This document shows, piece after piece, positions 13,101 through 25,456 of a stretch of 64,000 bases of DNA. A program made the translations under genes and the position numbers. Within the stretch, counting starts at the first letter, position 1. Each line of letters begins with the position of its first letter. This stretch comes from Taiwanofungus camphoratus (lineage: Eukaryota; Basidiomycota; Agaricomycetes; Polyporales; Taiwanofungaceae): positions 806,001 through 870,000 of the forward strand of contig CP021221.1 in the NCBI GenBank assembly GCA_003999685.1. The letters are read 5' to 3'. The notes under the pieces were generated by a model that was not told the DNA's origin, made no database searches, and saw only the letters and a program-made list of their open reading frames with translations.

Positions 13101-13174
13101 AAAATGCAACCTTTAGCAGGATTTATACAGAACCATTATAATATGATCTCACTTTGCAGCTTTCTCGCCGCCAT
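10122..13174 (-). CDS. NOT3: CCR4-NOT complex subunit NOT3/NOT5
   Basis: The N-terminal coiled-coil domain is unmistakable: [20 protein letters not shown], then [30 protein letters not shown] and [20 protein letters not shown], continuing to [15 protein letters not shown] disordered middle follows, with an acidic patch ([20 protein letters not shown]), poly-Ala, poly-Ser and poly-Gln/Pro segments. The C-terminus is the NOT box: [51 protein letters not shown]. The protein is a scaffold of the deadenylase complex that shortens mRNA poly(A) tails. The start Met is at 13174 in a 22-base first exon whose splice restores the canonical first helix; the stop is at 10122-10124. Several short introns interrupt the gene, and not every junction in the disordered middle was fixed. 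Confidence 0.93.
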
Positions 13175-14222
13175 AGTGGGCGAACCAATGAAGATTATCA
13201 CACAGGAGAATAAGCAAGCAGTAGCGGAGTTTCAGAGCTGTGCGAGCCTGGTGGTGAAGTAAGTTTGTCCCAGCTGTCACGCTCACGTGGCCGAAAGAAT
13301 TACTACGAATTCAGTCGAATTTTAGTCCCCAATTGCAATCCTTTGGTCATTTGCCAATATACGATCTTTGGGTCTTTTTATGTAGGGCATTGGTATGCGA
13401 GAAATGTACGTAGAGATTGATCTACTGGTCGATGAGACCAGTGATATTTTACAGAGTAGGTACTTCCATGTCGTTCAGTCTGGACCACTTGGTCTCATGA
13501 AATCAGCACGTATCTGAGGGATTTACCTAATTTTAATAGACTTTTTACCTTGTGAAGAAAAGGCACGATGATCATGGTGGGACCGTCCATCGACACATCA
13601 CTTATCCGCCTGACAGACCCAACTGTAGATGCAACTGTGCGGAGTAATAAGTACCATGGATTTTAGGGTCATCCAACCTGATCATGCATGTGAGAATTTG
13701 ACTGACTGAAGCTGTCTGTCTTGGTGATTTTAAAATGTTGATTCGTCATATTATTTCCCTCAGCCGAGGTCGCGTAGTTGATCTACTAGCGCGACAGAAC
13801 CAGAAGCTGCCAGACTGAGCTTGTGCAGCTTTGTAGGCCAGTGATTGGATCATCAACACTTCATCAATCGATCTGGCTGTAGCGGAAGTCGTCAGAAGAA
13901 TCAAGATACCAGCATTGTCGAACGTATGGGCGGTGGTGGTGCAAAAATAAGTGCGAGTCGGTGGGATCAATTGTTCTTATGTGACTAGCAGAGTGGTCGT
14001 TCTCGATGGAAGCGGCTGCGGAGGCGCTAAAGACAATACAGAAAATCCACACATGTATTTCCATTTATGGGTCTTGCACGGTAAAGTATATCGTGGGAAT
14101 TTCCAACCAACAAAGCCTTATGTCTCACAGATAATACCACCGTCCTCAGCTTGCCGACCACTTCCTTTTCTCTCTTCACGCCCCTTTACGACGTCTGACC
14201 GCTCTCATAGCACCTATTGACG
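13175..14222. promoter_or_regulatory. Divergent intergenic region, NOT3/BEM1
   Basis: About 1 kb between divergent starts. Bases 13290-13740 are AT-rich with no gene-like frame. Short frames elsewhere have no family resemblance. It probably contains both promoters. Confidence 0.5.
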
Positions 14223-16367
14223 ATGAAGTCACTCCGCAAGTCACTGAATGGCCACAGGGACCATGCTCAGAACATCTCTACTCCTTTGCCGCTTCCATCC
14301 CTATCGAAACCACCCAGTGCCATATTACCCCCTAAGAAAGTAATCAGGGCCCTTCATTCCTACAAGTCGAATGCTCCGCAAGAGCTTTCATTTGAGAAGG
14401 GGGACTTTTTCCATGTTCTCAATGATGTGAACAACCAGGGACTGTGGTATGAAGCGCACAACCCGATGACCGGAGCGCGAGGACTTGTCCCCTGTCATAT
14501 TTTTGAAGAATTTCAGAAGGGCACTCCTACGTGAGTTATATTGACATATTCTCCAAGCGAGGGTTCTGATGATTGAGGGCGTAGACCGCGTACCCCTCAA
14601 GTAGTCGGTGTCAACAAGCCAGGCTCGCCTAATGGACTCTCAAGTGATGAGAGGCCGCTATCAGCAGCGTCTGCTAAGGTCCAGGCTTACTACGCAGTCG
14701 TACTTCACGATTTTGCTGCTGAACGAGCAGATGAGCTGGATGCGAAAGCGGGAGATTCCATCACCGTCGTTGCTCAATCCAACCGCGAATGGTTTGTGGC
14801 CAAACCTATCGGTCGGTTGGGTCGACCTGGCCTCATTCCTGTTTCTTTCGTCGAGATTCGCGATCCCACTACAGGCCTGGCTGTTCAGGATGTAATGGCG
14901 CTCATTGATGGCGGAGCTTTACCTCGCGTGGAAGAGTGGAAGCGCGCCATGATGAATTACAAGGCGAATAGCATCGCTCTGGGTGTGCTGGATGAATCGT
15001 CCAGGCCGGCTGTGGTCAGGGCTTATTCCGCGAAGACTGAGCATAGCATTACTGCTTACGGCTTGACTCGGCCCTCTCATCAGACACAGCAACAGCAGGC
15101 TCTACCTACTGATCCACCTCGACCACCAACTCCTAAAGCTCTACCTGAGGGCATCTTACTCTCCGCCGACGTCCAGTCATTCCATTACGAGATGGAAGAA
15201 TATTGGTTCCGTGTCCATGCTATATTCCAGCCCTATGATCCATCTGGGTCGCAGTCGCTACCAAAAGCAAAACAGTTGGTTCTCTTTCGATCATACAACG
15301 ATTTCTATGACTTCCAAGTCGAGCTTCTCAATGCATTTCCTACCGAAGCTGGTCGTCCCGACCATGCAACGCGGATTCTACCATACATGCCTGGCCCAGC
15401 AGAGCAAGTTGATAACGAAATTACCAACAGCAGGCGAGCGGAGCTTGACGAATACTTGCATTTGCTCTGCGAGCTGCAACATCATACCCGCTATATCTTG
15501 GAGCATAAACTGGTTCGTACGTTTCTGGCGTTGAAGCCCGGCGACGTGCAGGTCGAAATCGAACCTCGTGTAGACGAATTGGACGCATTAGCGCAGCCAA
15601 CGTACGGTAACCAGACCATGCACGAGCAGGGAGACCTCGAGCCTGAGTATGAGGCGGAATTTTCTCGATTGCAGATTTCGGAGAGACCTGAGGAGGAACC
15701 AGCGAGTGATGGATCGGATTATGAAGATGATGCAGACGTAATGGGCCGCACATATGACCAAGACTCGTACGATTATCGCCTGCATGAGCAGGTCCCGCCT
15801 CGCCACTCAGCAAACCATGATCTGAATGGTACGCAGCCACTGCGGCCGAGGTCACGGACCACACCAAGTCATGACAGAACAGGCATAGTTCCTTCATCTT
15901 ACGGTCGGCCCCAGCAAGCACCACGAAGTTCCGGCATGGACATTGACCCATCCCATGCAGATGCCCAATCGCGCTCCTCTACCATGTCATCTCATGACCC
16001 ATCATCGGTCTCAACGCGAGCATCACAGGCGGGCTCTACTGCCACCTCTCGTACTTCAGCTTCAGGGCGCTCACGGTCGCATTCTAATGCTACTTATAAC
16101 CCGCCCATATCTGCTACGAATCCTCAGACTGCCTTCATCAAGATCAAAATTTTTGACGAGGCTTCGTCCGACTTGATTGCTATCAGAGTACATCCTAAGG
16201 TCACGCATGCCCAGCTGATGGACAAAGTGCAAGCCAGGCTGGGAAACAACGTGAAGAGGTTGCGATACCGTGACAGCATCAACAACGAACTTGTCAATAT
16301 GGACGATGATGATGAGTTCAGGAATTGGCTGGACAGTACAGAACGGCATGTACTATATGCCCAGTGA
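14223..16367 (+). CDS. BEM1: Bem1/Scd2 polarity scaffold (SH3-SH3-PX-PB1)
   Basis: Two exons (14223-14530 and 14585-16367) give 696 residues. Domains in order: SH3-1 at about residues 40-100 (VIRALHSYKSNAPQELSFEK, ending GLVPCHIFEEF); SH3-2 at about 130-195 (YYAVVLHDFAAERADELDA, REWFVAKPIGRLGRPGLIP); a PX domain at about 290-420 (ADVQSFHYEMEEYWFRVHA, LVLFRSYNDFYDFQVELL); a disordered Ser/Arg-rich linker; and a C-terminal PB1 domain (FIKIKIFDEASSDLIAIRV, NNELVNMDDDDEFRNWL). In yeasts this scaffold links Cdc42, its exchange factor Cdc24/Scd1 through PB1-PB1 pairing, and PAK kinase at sites of polar growth. I chose the ATG at 14223; the codon two upstream in frame is TTG. Confidence 0.95.
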
Positions 16368-17043
16368 CATTCGCCACTATTCTACGTCTATCTCCATCAT
16401 TTCAATCCTATTTTATTACCTTGCTAGCCTTCGTTTATCAGTAGTATCTTTGGTTCCCTGCGAACGAGACTTTCTAGCTGTGCGTTCCTATACAATAGCT
16501 TGTTGTATTTCATGTGTTGTGTAGCACTGAGAATTTGTTCCCTATGTACTTTCGAGCTCTAGCCTCAGTGAATTAATTGCCAACTCAGACATCAGGAGTC
16601 ACGATACCGGACACTTATCAGCCGAGCCGTCATATGTCCGAGTCGCTCGTGCTGCCTAAGTATACGAACTTTGATCCCAAATCACCGAAAATGGGGGTTT
16701 TGGAGCCGAAAACCGAATTTCTGGTCCGCAGGTGCCAAAAATCATCGCTTTTTTTAGAGGTTCGATTTCATTTTTAACCGAAAACGGCCATTTGCGGCCG
16801 ATGTTATGTGAAAAACCGAATTGACCATGTCCAGACCACCGAAAAAGGACAGGCTCAGGACCAAAGTTCTTTCAGGGATTGGCGGTGGTCTTGTGCTGCC
16901 TAACAATCATCGCACTGCCTGTAGGCCTCGTTGCAGCCTCCCCACAATACTCTCAGGAGATACGCAGCATGCTTCGGCGTTTCTTATGAATAGATCCCGC
17001 ACTGTGCTGCATAACACGTTCTTGATCTGTTATTCCTCAAGAT
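16368..17043. other. Intergenic region with CCGAAAA-type motif cluster
   Basis: This spacer separates two genes on the same strand. Between about 16680 and 16850 the word CCGAAA, or close variants, occurs six or so times. A phrase like gtgctgcctaa appears on each side (near 16650 and 16892). No gene is seen. It should contain the 3' end of BEM1 and the promoter of the GAR-domain gene. Confidence 0.5.
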
Positions 17044-20000
17044 ATGTCTGCGGAAGCCAACGTCATCTTCGTTCCAGAGGGACCTATGATTCGAGTCGAG
17101 CAGTCTGGCACTCTCGCCTCAAACGACAGCCACGTATCTAACGATTCCAAGAATTCAACTAACGAACCTGGTCAGCCTTCGAAGGAGCAGACTGACTCTC
17201 ACCAAGACGAACAAGCGTTGGAATGGCACGAGGTCATCGAGCTGCAGGCATTCAGTGAGAGGAAGGCATGGATCGAGGACAAGATCAAGGTCTTTCCTTA
17301 GCCGTTTCTTTTACAATTACACATGCTAACACTTCGCACAGTTCTTAGAGAGGCTTCCTCCCATTGAAGTTTTTGTTGGTCTCGATGCAGTACGCTCATC
17401 CGCCTACGAAGTTCCAGGACTACCGACCCGTGGTCAGCTCCAAGAATGGATTGCCGAGCATGACAGAATAGAGAAGGAGACAGAGATATTTGATTCTGGT
17501 GAGCTCAAGAAGCTCAAGAAATTGACGAAAGGTGAGTCATACACATTGCAACGAATGTATCCGTGAATATAATCATGGCCTCGTCAAGCTGCGGCGCAGC
17601 GCAACTTGTCCCCAGCGGACACGGACCTAATCGAACTCACACTGACTACTATTTACGAACTGGACAAACTGTTACATCTCCTGCGGGACAGGTCGGAGAA
17701 CCTTGACCTTCTAGGGACCCGGTTGACTTGGGAAGAGCGGCGTATAGCCGGATGGAGAGAGCTCAACATTCTACTTACTGATATCCGGAATTATCTGACT
17801 ACTCGTGCTCGTTGGTCGCCTGCTGTCTATGACGCCGCAGTCACGGAGGACGAACCTACCCACGAACCTGAGCTCAAGAGAAGAAATTCTGTAGTGTCTA
17901 TCACTTCAATGGCGTCTGATTCATCTTATCTTTCTGCCCCTGGCTATTCCCGCGGCGCACGGTTCAAGTTGACTGAGCTGCTTTCCCGAGATGCTGCACA
18001 ATTCGCTAGCCGGATTTCTTCCCTGAGACATATGAAGATTGCTGGTGCCGGGAAGGCCTTAGACAAGCTTATTGATAATAGTCGCAAACCAGTACCGGAC
18101 GAGCTACTAGATGAACAAGACAAGCTGGAAAACCACGGCATCAACGAAATGGAAGACGTAGCCAAGTTCATTATGAACGTCGTCATGCAATGGAAAAAGT
18201 ACAGCCATGCTATTTAGCTTATCATTGGTAGTCTAACACTTCTCCAGGGCTGACGAGATCTATATTGAAACGTTGAAGGATAAGGCTGCTGCGCAGACGC
18301 TTTTGGAAGAGATTGAGCTTGCAAGATCTAGCCATCCTACTTCACGTCAAGATGCGGCTTTTCTCTCCCGCGCGAATGCCTTGGTCAAGCGGTTATTCAC
18401 GAGAGGCGATCCTGCATTATCCACGACCGCATTACTCCGTCCCGTTCATCCATTGTTCCCTGATCAGCAAGCTTCTAACGAAGCAACCCTTGACCTTCTC
18501 TCATCGGAAATGTGCTCTGCTACCGATCAGGCCAGAAAGGCCGAATTTTTCGCGAAGGAATATCATCTGACATTTGAGGCCGTCAAACGCGTCGAAACCG
18601 CTTGCAAAACCGCATCAGACCTGTCTTCCAGATTGATTTCTCTTGTCGAGCGCCTCGAGAAAGGCATCGAGACCGACCGTGGTGGTGGTACGCCGCCAGA
18701 CCTGGAGACAGAAGCATGTCTTGAATCAACTCGGCATGCTGTCTTCCTCACAATGCTACCTTCTACAATACAAGAGTTGGAAGAGGTACATGCGGATGGC
18801 GTTCGTCTTCTACCAAGCGCGCGGGCTGCTCTCTTGCACCTAGATCGTCCAGGAGTGGACCCACAGTTCAAGATTGATTCCGAATCCGAAATTGAACGAC
18901 TCGTTACTTGTCAACATGCAGCTTTAAGAACGCAAGAGTGGGTGATGGCTCATGCTTCCACATTGGAGGAAGTGAGGCGCTTGTGGTCCGTGATGGCACA
19001 GTTGTTCAAGGAATTGCAGAGCATTCAAAGTGAAGTGATTGACAATGTGGAGAGACGAATGTGGCGGCAGCAGGTCCGTCCACACGATGCACCTCCTACC
19101 CCGGAGAGCCCCACAACAGCCTTGCCGCCTCCACTTATATCACCTGTGTCAGTACTTGCTCGGTTAATCGATTTGCAAGAGCGACTTCATCAGGAGGTTT
19201 CCCGGCCATTAACTGCAGTATTGCCCTTGACAGGTATGCAGTTGAGAGAGTACCTCACGCATTGTTCCACCGAACTGGCTACTTTTCATGCTAACACGAG
19301 TCAAGTGGTCCATTTTTGGGAGGCTGTCCAGAAGCAAGCCGATATTATGGGAATTGTTCGGGACGAAGTCCATGGTCTTCAGGTTCAGATGGAAGACCTC
19401 AAGGTCCGTTTCGAGAAGGGAGTCCGGGATGTACTCGCAGGTGTGTTGTCTGGAGATGGGTTACTTCTCACCGAAGGTGGGTTGGCCAGCGACTTGAAAC
19501 GATCCCAGGAAACAGTTCGAGCATTCATTGATGATCTGCACCGTCGGGTTCCGTTCGTGAACCAGGCTCATTTGACGCGCGGAGCCACTGATCATGCTTC
19601 CCAAAAGAGACGGTGCCCTATCACGACCAATTTCACCTTAGATGTCGTGCGACATGCAGCTTCATTGCATATACCCTTTGATTCAGCCGCGTTGGACCAT
19701 GTGGTTAGAGCGGACTTAAATGCCTACAGCATGATGCTTTCTGGGACGGTCAAGATCCTCCAACAGAAGGCCGACCACTTCCAGTTGGCCAAAATTGCGC
19801 AAACAATAGATGTCGCAATAGCGTCCGCTGTGGACAATATCCGCCGGGGAGTCGAAGCTGTTGACCTCATCTGGCATTCCCTCACAGAGAGCAACAGTCA
19901 GCCAACCCTAGAGCATTTGAATCATCTCTCTAAAGAAGTTGAGCGACTCTTACAGACTGATGGTCCTGCCATTATGCAGTCTTTTACTCCCATTCATGAA

Positions 20001-22525
20001 CTTGTTCACCGTCTCAGGTCAGCATCTGAGGGTTTCAACTTCATCTCATCGGACAATATGATCAACATGCGGCGGAATGCTGTTGAAGATGCCGAGTTTC
20101 AGCATGAGACTTGGAAGCAAAGCATACGCGCTCTGCAACAAAAAATCGTGCTGACACTGCAGGCTGAGCAGGCTCGATTGACAGAGGAGAAGGAGCGCTC
20201 AGAAGCTGATGGTCGCGCGAAGGTCGACCAGGAACGCTTGGAGGATGAATTGCGCGCAAGGGCTGAACCAGAACGACTGGAGGAAGAAGGATTGGCGACT
20301 GATGGACGGGAGCATCAGCAAAGGGATGAGAAGGAGAAGGTTGATCAGGCGCATATTCAGGCAGAAGAGAGAGAAATTTATGAGCGGGAACGGCTTTGGA
20401 TGGAGGAAGAAGCAAGCTCGAAGCAACAGTCCCTCGCGATAGAAGAGTTGGAAAAGCAAGCAAGCCCACGAGGAAGGGGGGCATCCTCAATACGAGAAAC
20501 ATGCGTAAGTGAGGATCAACCGGGAGTTGGGCTGCTGCTCGAGCCTGTGGAGGAATCTGATTTGGAGAACTCCATGATTTATAGCAAGCAAGATCCAGAG
20601 GTCGTAGAGGGTAAGTGTTACCACTTTTTGTTGTGATAGATACTGGCATGCTCACACGGAGATAGACGTCTTTGGCTTGCGAATACAGCCATCCGCAGTG
20701 CAAGTCAATGGTCAACAACGAAGTGATCTGCAAGCTCGAATATTCTCGTTGCGCAAGCTGTTGAGATCTATTAACATCAGTGAGCTTGTAAGGCCCAACG
20801 CACATTCTGATTTTTCTCTTCCAAGTGACGAACAAAGGAAACGCGTTCAGAGCCACTTGTTGGCGATTATTGCTGAAGTAGATGGGTTACCTGTGCCGAC
20901 ACCAGAAGATCCTTCTGTCGAAACCGAACTCTGTTCTCTACGAAGTGAAGTCTCGGCTTCCATTGAATGGATGCAAAAAGTGCACCAGCTGGCAGACCTA
21001 TCTATTACTCTCTATAACTGTGACAATGCTCTCAGCGACCTCTTGGAGCACATTGACAGTTATCCCTCCCCGCCACTGGGGCCCTTATCTACATCACATA
21101 CGTCCGATCCGGCCTTAACCCCTGAAGAACAACTGTCTGCTCGCTTGTTGTTCACGAAGACCACCATCAGAGATATGTCATCTCGGTATTCTTCAGCCGC
21201 TGACGACCCTCGCGCTGCACCAGAGCGTGACCGTATATTGCAAACTTGGAGTGAATTAGAAGCTATGAGTATGGATCGCATAAATGGCCAAAGATCAAGA
21301 CCGGGCAGTGTCATCAGCTCGGGCCGGAGTAGCAGAGCCTCTGCAATGACGAGTTCTACATCTGCGAAAAAGAAGACTGGTACTTATGCGAAGCTCTCTG
21401 TCGGGTCCTCAGGAGATCGATTTCTCGCGCCGCCACCGCTGAACTCCAGACGATCCGTCTCTGGTTCTTCTACAGGACATCACGGTCGTTCATCTAGTAG
21501 AATGTCCATTACGTCTTCCAGCCGGTCAGTATCAGGCCCAATTTCGAATTCGTCTTCACTACACAGTTCGACATTCTCGTCTCGTCAGAGAACGACAAGT
21601 GTATCGTCAACTTTAGGTCCAATTAAATCGCCACTACTGAAGCAACCGCAGTCAACACCTGCTCGTCCGCGGGCACAAACAGGTCAATCAAAGCGAACTG
21701 CTTCTCCTGTACCTTCCGATGCTTCTTCAATCTCCGTTTCACGTTCAGGATTTAGTGCGAATCGATCATCAAATTCGCGCTCTTCTTGGGCACGCGCTCC
21801 AAGGACATCATTTCCGACATTGTCAAGGCCATCGACACCCCGAAATAAGGCGACAATGATACCAAAGAAACCATATATCGCTAACCCGAAGAACAAACTA
21901 GACGTCGCAGTCGGCCATGTCGTGAACAGGCTTCCTGTCAATATTAACGTTGAAGTTGTCGCAGATACATGGAAGGACCAGAGCGGTAAATATTGGATCG
22001 GTGATCAAGACCCTAAGCTTTGTTTTTGTCGAATATTGCGTTCACATACCGTCATGGTTCGCGTGGGCGGTGGATGGTCAGAGCTTTCGAAGCGAGTTCG
22101 GTTGTCGTTTAAGCTGTAATACTTTCCTGACCTTATGCGACAGATTTATTAAGGACCACTTTGCTGAAGCGTTTCGAATGCTGCCAGAATCTCCGCCGCG
22201 CCCAGGAACACGAGAAGAAAAGTGGATCAGCTCAACCACGCTTTCTCAGGCAGCTGAAAACATTGTACCTTTCAATCCGTCGAGAACGCCAGAGCCGAAA
22301 AGCCCGTTCATCCCATCCTTTGCTCTATCCACTCCGAGTGGGACGAGCCCTCATTCTCTCAAGTCTTCACCGTCGCCGGGTTCTCCTCTTACTCCATTGC
22401 AGTTCCTCAGACGAGCAGAGAGGGAATCGCCCAGTTCGCGATCAGATACGCCGTCGAAAATCTTGCGACCTGGGATATCTACAGTTCTCAATACCCCTGC
22501 GCGCCCACCCGTTTGGCGGCCGTAA
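17044..22525 (+). CDS. Large GAR-domain microtubule-binding protein
   Basis: Six exons (17044-17289, 17342-17531, 17589-18198, 18248-20610, 20666-22115, 22144-22525) sum to 1746 residues with all phases consistent. The first two thirds is mostly helical, spectrin-like, with a strongly charged coiled coil at about bases 20150-20450 (Glu/Arg/Lys-rich). A Ser/Arg-rich disordered region follows (about 21290-21850). A GAR (Gas2-related) domain then spans roughly 21865-22175: KLDVAVGHVVNRLPVNINVE, WIGDQDPKLCFCRILRSH, VRVGGGWSELSKR, then FIKDHFAEAFRM across the last intron. GAR domains bind microtubules in Gas2 and spectraplakins. A TMIP tetrapeptide in basic Ser/Pro-rich context lies just before it. 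Kar9-like or spectraplakin-like roles are possible; which is not settled by sequence. Confidence 0.88.
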
Positions 22526-23612
22526 CTGTTTTAACATTGTTTGTCTAGGTGTTGTGCAATTCCGCTTTTGGTTCGCAAACCCTGTTCCAGTTCGTAATGT
22601 TATATTTGGACCACACAGGCAACGTGACAACTACTACAACATATTAGGACATTGTAATATGTACATGTAATAACTGCTCAACATACAGTGATCAGAATGA
22701 CTTAAACGTTGCACGGCTGGGATGACCAGTCTCGATATACTATATACAGGCCTTTCTCATCTAGTCTAACGTGGATGACCTCCTCCAACCTGAAACTCGC
22801 CAACACGATGCGTACCTTCAGAAACTCGTGAGGCCTTGATTTCATGTCGTCTCGTAGTTAGTCAAGTTATGCAATTTTGGTACCAGAAAGGCGACTAAGG
22901 CCGACTTTCATTTTTTAGAGTGTCACATGTAGCGAACTTACGGTCGTATCAGTAATTGCAAGATCAGGTAACTGTGGAGTCTGTATATCATACATAACAT
23001 CATCACCCTCTAACTTTGCATGACTCAGTAAGACGAAGCAGAATAAGGCCGCATCTACACTCACGCGGTATCTCCTGAAGTTGTCAACTAGACCAGCGCT
23101 GCAATTGTGTCGCATTCTGTCCCTGAGAACCTCCATTTTGGATTATTAGCACCAACCGATTTACGCCTGGCCCTTTCCTGATTTTCAGGTTTGAACTTCA
23201 TATCGAGATTGTTATGCCTGTGATCTTTACGGAGGGCCTCGAAATCTCAGGCTTGTGAGATTCCAAGATGTCTCCTGATTGTCGGAGAAATAAGCGGTAT
23301 TGCCATGTACAAATGAGCTGTCATAAACATTTTGTTAACTTGGTTATTTTCTGTAGCAGTCCAGAACTATAGAGGTGAAATTCACATCAATGCAAATTGG
23401 CCGTCAGTGGTTGATTGTAAACGTTCGAAAGCTATACATGTCTAGGAGTCTCGTATTACATCGGCTTTGTTAAGTAGTATAGCCTATGTATACGCTCCAT
23501 GTCTGGTGGCCAAGGATCAACTAGTCCGGAATTGAGAGCTATACAAGCGAAATCCATGCATACGAGATGAAAAAAATTAACTAACAAACGGCAATAACCC
23601 ATCGGTATATTT
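22526..23612. other. Spacer holding half of an inverted duplication
   Basis: No gene is recognised. From 23401 onward the sequence matches, in reverse orientation, bases ending at 35581. The rest is AT-rich. Confidence 0.5.
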
Positions 23613-23905
23613 CTAGGTGCTTGAAGAATTGTTTTTCAGCCCCATCAGCGCTATGCGCACCTGGCGAAACTGAAATAAGTTCAACCCTACATCCTCCTTC
23701 AGAAATCTTTCACACTCTAACTTGGGCCAGCCGCACAGACTACGGAAGGAAGCCTGCTCAGTGACCCCTGCATCCTCAAAGTGAGGAGCCAAATGGAGCA
23801 AGCTTGGCGTCAAGGCTTGCAAAAACGCACTGAAAGAATTAGTCTGACTTCGACTCCGCAAGGCATAGGACGATGTTTGAGAAGCAGTCGAGGATGATGG
23901 CAAGT
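23401..23905 (-). repeat. Inverted duplication, copy 1
   Basis: The reverse complement of this segment is nearly identical to about 35100-35581. It covers the 3' part of the neighbouring paralog gene, including its stop codon, plus about 210 bases of 3' flank. Copy 2 has lost about 25 bases and gained an in-frame stop, so copy 1 is the intact one. No terminal inverted repeats or target-site duplication are evident at the edge near 23401. Confidence 0.85.
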
Positions 23906-24668
23906 ATGTAGCCGATGAGGTTGAAGCAACTATGGTAGGTGATTGCCCATGTGGAGCTTTTGTGTGCTCTCCCACAGCTTGCTGTTTCACGGTACATATT
24001 ACTGACAGGTTATTATGGGAACTTGTCAAAACTCACCCTAGCAGCAGCCCCAGTCGCACTGCGTGTAGCTTTTCGGTGGCCCTGAATGGACCGTTTCTGG
24101 TGATGTTGCACAAAAGAAATGATGAACTATGATCCATCCACCCTGGGAGCATACATATCATACCTCTGTCGTTGGGATTATATTCTCCTTCTCTTTAACA
24201 GCCCCAGAAGCACTAGGCTGCACAGATCGAGAATGGCTTGCTCGTATTTTGAGGTGTTTGCGTAGATATATACGGACAGGCCAAGCATTTTCATAGTTTT
24301 TGAAGAGCGGAAACGAGCCTATTGCCTGCCAGTGAACAAATTAACAGATGTGCAGACATAAAGATAGATGTATTTTAGAGAAATGCTCATGTTACATACT
24401 TTTGCAACGAAAGCCTCTACCTGTTGCGGATCTTGGTGACTAATCGACAGACTCTCATCAAACCACTCTGCGCTCAATTGCCGCAAATATGCCTTGATGA
24501 CAGTGTCAAACAGCTCTGTGTTGAGAATAAGGTGATGAAAAAGGTACACACAGTAGCATTTGAGAATGATTGCTTGTCATGTAAAAGCTTCATTGCTTTG
24601 CACAAAGAAGATGACTCCTTTTTTGATGGAGGTGGAATAGGCCTCGTTCGAACAGAGTGAACGCGCAT
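23613..24668 (-). CDS. Paralog A: unnamed family, central domain plus SAM-like C-terminus
   Basis: I do not recognise a named family. A start Met at 24668 opens a short exon ending KQSFSNAT. An intron (about 24490-24545) leads to AYLRQLSAEWFDESLSIS, then HQDPQQVEAFVAK. After a further intron comes AIGSFPLFKNYENAWPVRIY and LRKHLKIRASHSRS. Then follow a basic segment (QKRSIQGHRKATRSATG), a Ser/Thr-rich linker and a C-terminal helical domain (LLHLAPHFEDAGV, FRSLCGWPKLECERFLKED, NLFQFRQVRIALMGLKN) that looks like a SAM or SAM-like fold. Related copies lie at 33214-34595, 35100-35384 and 35700-36150. An intron after the SFxxAT motif is shared by the three copies that have that region. A regulatory or DNA-associated role is only a guess. 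Confidence 0.65.
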
Positions 24669-25456
24669 AGCTGATACTGTCTAAACCCCAATTGCGTTGA
24701 CCTACAGCTTCACAGGGGGGTCTTGATATCCGACTGAGGAAACCGGATTATTTGAACGTTGATGTTTGGTTGTTCCGATCACAATCACGTATCAGATACA
24801 ATACAACCATCTTTGGAGAACATGCGGACATGGGCCGACCCGGATAGCACAGCGCATTCACATACACGAAGTAGCCACCAGAAAGGGGAAACATGGGAGG
24901 TCATACGCCCGTTTACTCCTGCTCAATCGGGCGTATGATAGCAGAACTTGAGGTCAGCTGAAAGGTCGGAAGTGGACGTATAGTCAATCACATGCATGTC
25001 ATACATGCATAACGTTCCCCAAGTCAGACGGAGCCTGAGGTAGACATCGTGAAGCCCTGCAGCTTATACTATGTCATACAGTTATTCGGTGGCAAGACGT
25101 CCTGAAGAGGAGGAAAGGTCAGGGCCGCGATCAGTCGGTGACACGGTACGTACGTATTGTATGTTCCTCATGTGACCGTTTTGAATGTATTCTCCCCACA
25201 CCCCTGAGTCCCGGAAACTAGTCACGGTGAACACACAATCATCACCATACTCAGTGTACTCAGTGAGACTTAGTCCGCGAGTGACCGTGGACAAAGTCGA
25301 CCATGGTTCCTCTCAGGTTTAGTGTAACAATACATGATTAGAAAAACGCAATGGCAAGTATAGTACAAGTCCAATAACTTAGCTGTGTCGAACCCGTGCC
25401 CATGCTCTTCCGGAACTAGCCCAAAAATCTGGGTCTTGTATCTCGCAGGCCGAATA
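24669..25456. other. Intergenic region with a perfect hairpin
   Basis: No gene is recognised. It contains a perfect 11-bp inverted repeat (24901-24938), listed separately. It lies upstream of paralog A and downstream of the EAF gene, both on the minus strand. Confidence 0.5.
24901..24938. repeat. Perfect 11-bp inverted repeat (hairpin)
   Basis: The arms tcatacgcccg (24901-24911) and cgggcgtatga (24928-24938) are exact reverse complements separated by 16 bases. It lies upstream of paralog A on its 5' side. It could be a dimeric binding site or an RNA hairpin; nothing decides this. Confidence 0.8.
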
